This document shows positions 5,567 through 6,708 of a stretch of 6,708 nt of DNA, piece after piece (within the stretch, counting starts at the first letter, position 1; every line of letters begins with the position of its first letter). Origin of the DNA: an uncultured Erysipelotrichaceae bacterium (GTDB lineage Bacteria > Bacillota_I > Bacilli_A > RFN20 > CAG-826). The position numbers and the translations under genes are program-made. The stretch covers positions 1 through 6,708 of the forward strand of contig ONWJ01000211.1 of NCBI GenBank assembly GCA_900321535.1, in the 5' to 3' direction. Below the pieces are notes generated by a model, which was not told the DNA's origin, ran no database searches, and was given only the letters and a program-made list of their open reading frames with translations.

Positions 5567-6708
5567 ACCAATGCCAGTCCACTGACTATTGTTATCACCG
5601 GCATTGGAATTCTTAATATGCCCTAACATATTTTGATTTTCATTCCCTGTGAAATATATCGCAGCGCGAGAATTGCCACGGAATGCACCATGCTGTATAT
5701 GAAGTGTTGTGTGTTGGTTTGGCAAAACGAGGGTTTGAAGGAAAGGATCGCCACGGAAATCATTTTTGTATCTTCCGGAATTAGAACCAATGGTTTCTTG
5801 TCCGAAAGCGCCGTTTTGAGTATGAAAGGTAACATGGTGACCGTATCGCTCTTCAATAATGATTGTTTGCAACGAGTCGTTAAAGACAAAGGTTTGACAT
5901 GGAATAATCAAATCGGTTGTCTTTGAAGAGTCGGTTGACCCCTTAAATATAACAGTGGAAATCAACGGACACGCCGTGAAAGCGTGGGCAGGTCGGTTGT
6001 ATTTGTTGCCCGTATAAAGGGTGAACTGGAAAGGGTCCACCGCACGATTCATATAGATATCGCGATCATGCGTAGTAATTCCAAAGTAACGGAATGTCCT
6101 TGGAAAAACAATCGTAGATAACTCAATATCCCCGCGATCATCACGGTTTCGAATGTAATTGGTAGTGGTATAATCAATTTTTTGATTATCGTCTTGGCTT
6201 CCTTTGCCATCGTTAACGCCCATCTTAAAGAAGGCGTTCGCACCGATTGTCTCAAGTCTTGACCCCCCTTTCCCTGTCAATGGGTCTGGCTCTTTATAAT
6301 CCCATTTAAAACTAATGACGTTTTTGAATTGGGCATTATTTGCGCCTTCTTTACCAAAAGCGTCATCACCAACGGCAATAAGGTTATAGGGAAGATGAAT
6401 TCGTTTGATAGTTTGCTTCTGACTCATGTTTAAGAAAGCACGAGTTCCAATAAATTCCAAGTCGACAAGTCGGTGCAAATCAATGCGCGGTGTTATTGCA
6501 CTATCAGCCTTGCCGAAATCGGTAGTGCATTCCGTGCTATCGGCAATCACTTTAAGATTTGTGTACGTAGCATCGAACATGTCCTCTTCGATTGTCCATA
6601 AGGTTCTTGGCAAATAAAGCCTTTTTAATGTAGATTTCACAGAATCAAACGTACCAGGTTTAACAATCCTCACTTTTGCGTTTGGATATTCGGGGAACTT
6701 GCTTGGAA
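5564..6708 (-). CDS. BspA-like leucine-rich-repeat protein, upstream segment (5' end off window, ends at premature stop)
   Basis: The frame is open from the right edge (first full codon at 6706-6704) for 380 codons to the TAA at 5564. A GTG at 6673 is not the start: the codons before it (SKFPEYPNAK) flow straight into VKPGTFDSV, and no ribosome binding site precedes it. LRR_5-type units are visible as LKRLYLPRTLWTIEEDMF, LEFIGTRAF, IKRIHLPYNLIAVGDDAF, LETIGANAFF, STIVFPRTFRYFG, LISTVIFKG and LQTLVLPNQ..LHIQHGAF. The units are more degenerate and widely spaced than in the downstream segment, with charged insertions such as NRDDRGD between them. Any signal peptide lies outside the window, so export is inferred from the family. 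If translation really ends at the TAA, the product loses the densest repeat block. Confidence 0.85.
   Translation of the reverse strand, partial: PSKFPEYPNAKVRIVKPGTFDSVKSTLKRLYLPRTLWTIEEDMFDATYTNLKVIADSTECTTDFGKADSAITPRIDLHRLVDLEFIGTRAFLNMSQKQTIKRIHLPYNLIAVGDDAFGKEGANNAQFKNVISFKWDYKEPDPLTGKGGSRLETIGANAFFKMGVNDGKGSQDDNQKIDYTTTNYIRNRDDRGDIELSTIVFPRTFRYFGITTHDRDIYMNRAVDPFQFTLYTGNKYNRPAHAFTACPLISTVIFKGSTDSSKTTDLIIPCQTFVFNDSLQTIIIEERYGHHVTFHTQNGAFGQETIGSNSGRYKNDFRGDPFLQTLVLPNQHTTLHIQHGAFRGNSRAAIYFTGNENQNMLGHIKNSNAGDNNSQWTGIG

Noticed and set aside
2780..6708. Stop codon reassignment as the explanation for the internal stop
   Set aside because: The codon is TAA, which is rarely reassigned in bacteria. 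The AAA/nuclease gene and the other long frames have no internal TAA or TGA, and TGG encodes Trp throughout.

Overview
The window reads as accessory DNA from a low-to-moderate GC, Gram-positive-type bacterium. The basis is a sigma-A-style promoter (extended TGCTATAAT -10), a near-perfect AAGGAGG ribosome binding site, and protein families common in gut, rumen and oral Firmicutes or Mollicutes-like anaerobes. TGG is the tryptophan codon in the large genes and TGA works as a stop, so the code looks standard. The taxonomic placement is inference from style only.

Layout, left to right. Positions 1-108 hold an unrecognised 35-codon carboxy-terminal tail of a plus-strand gene entering from the left. 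Positions 109-442 carry no gene I can support. Positions 443-2110 (minus) are a complete 555-residue protein with an AAA-ATPase-like domain and a C-terminal PD-(D/E)XK nuclease-like domain. Its promoter lies inside an array of 20-bp direct repeats (2148-2217). Positions 2218-2409 are intergenic. Positions 2410 to about 2606 (minus) hold a decayed C-terminus resembling the DUF4143 class of AAA ATPases, frameshifted by one missing base in an A5 run. From 2780 to the right edge (minus) runs one very long reading frame for a BspA-like leucine-rich-repeat (LRR_5) protein.

The most important structural point is that the two LRR open segments (5564 to the edge, and 2780-5152) are in the same frame. 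A single TAA at 5564-5566 separates them, followed by 137 stop-free codons. No ATG, GTG or TTG lies in frame in those 137 codons, and the first downstream ATG has no usable ribosome binding site. This is best read as one gene of at least 1308 codons carrying a nonsense codon (mutation, sequencing error, or readthrough), not as two adjacent genes.

The genes do not form an evident pathway. The LRR protein is probably a surface or secreted adhesin, but its N-terminus is off-window. The AAA/nuclease gene has its own promoter and belongs to a widespread family of unproven function. With the DUF4143 remnant and the repeat array, which recalls IS21-type terminal repeats, the centre of the window looks like a site of gene turnover. 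I do not see convincing evidence for a new multi-gene system. The leads most worth following are the in-frame stop and the repeat-embedded promoter.
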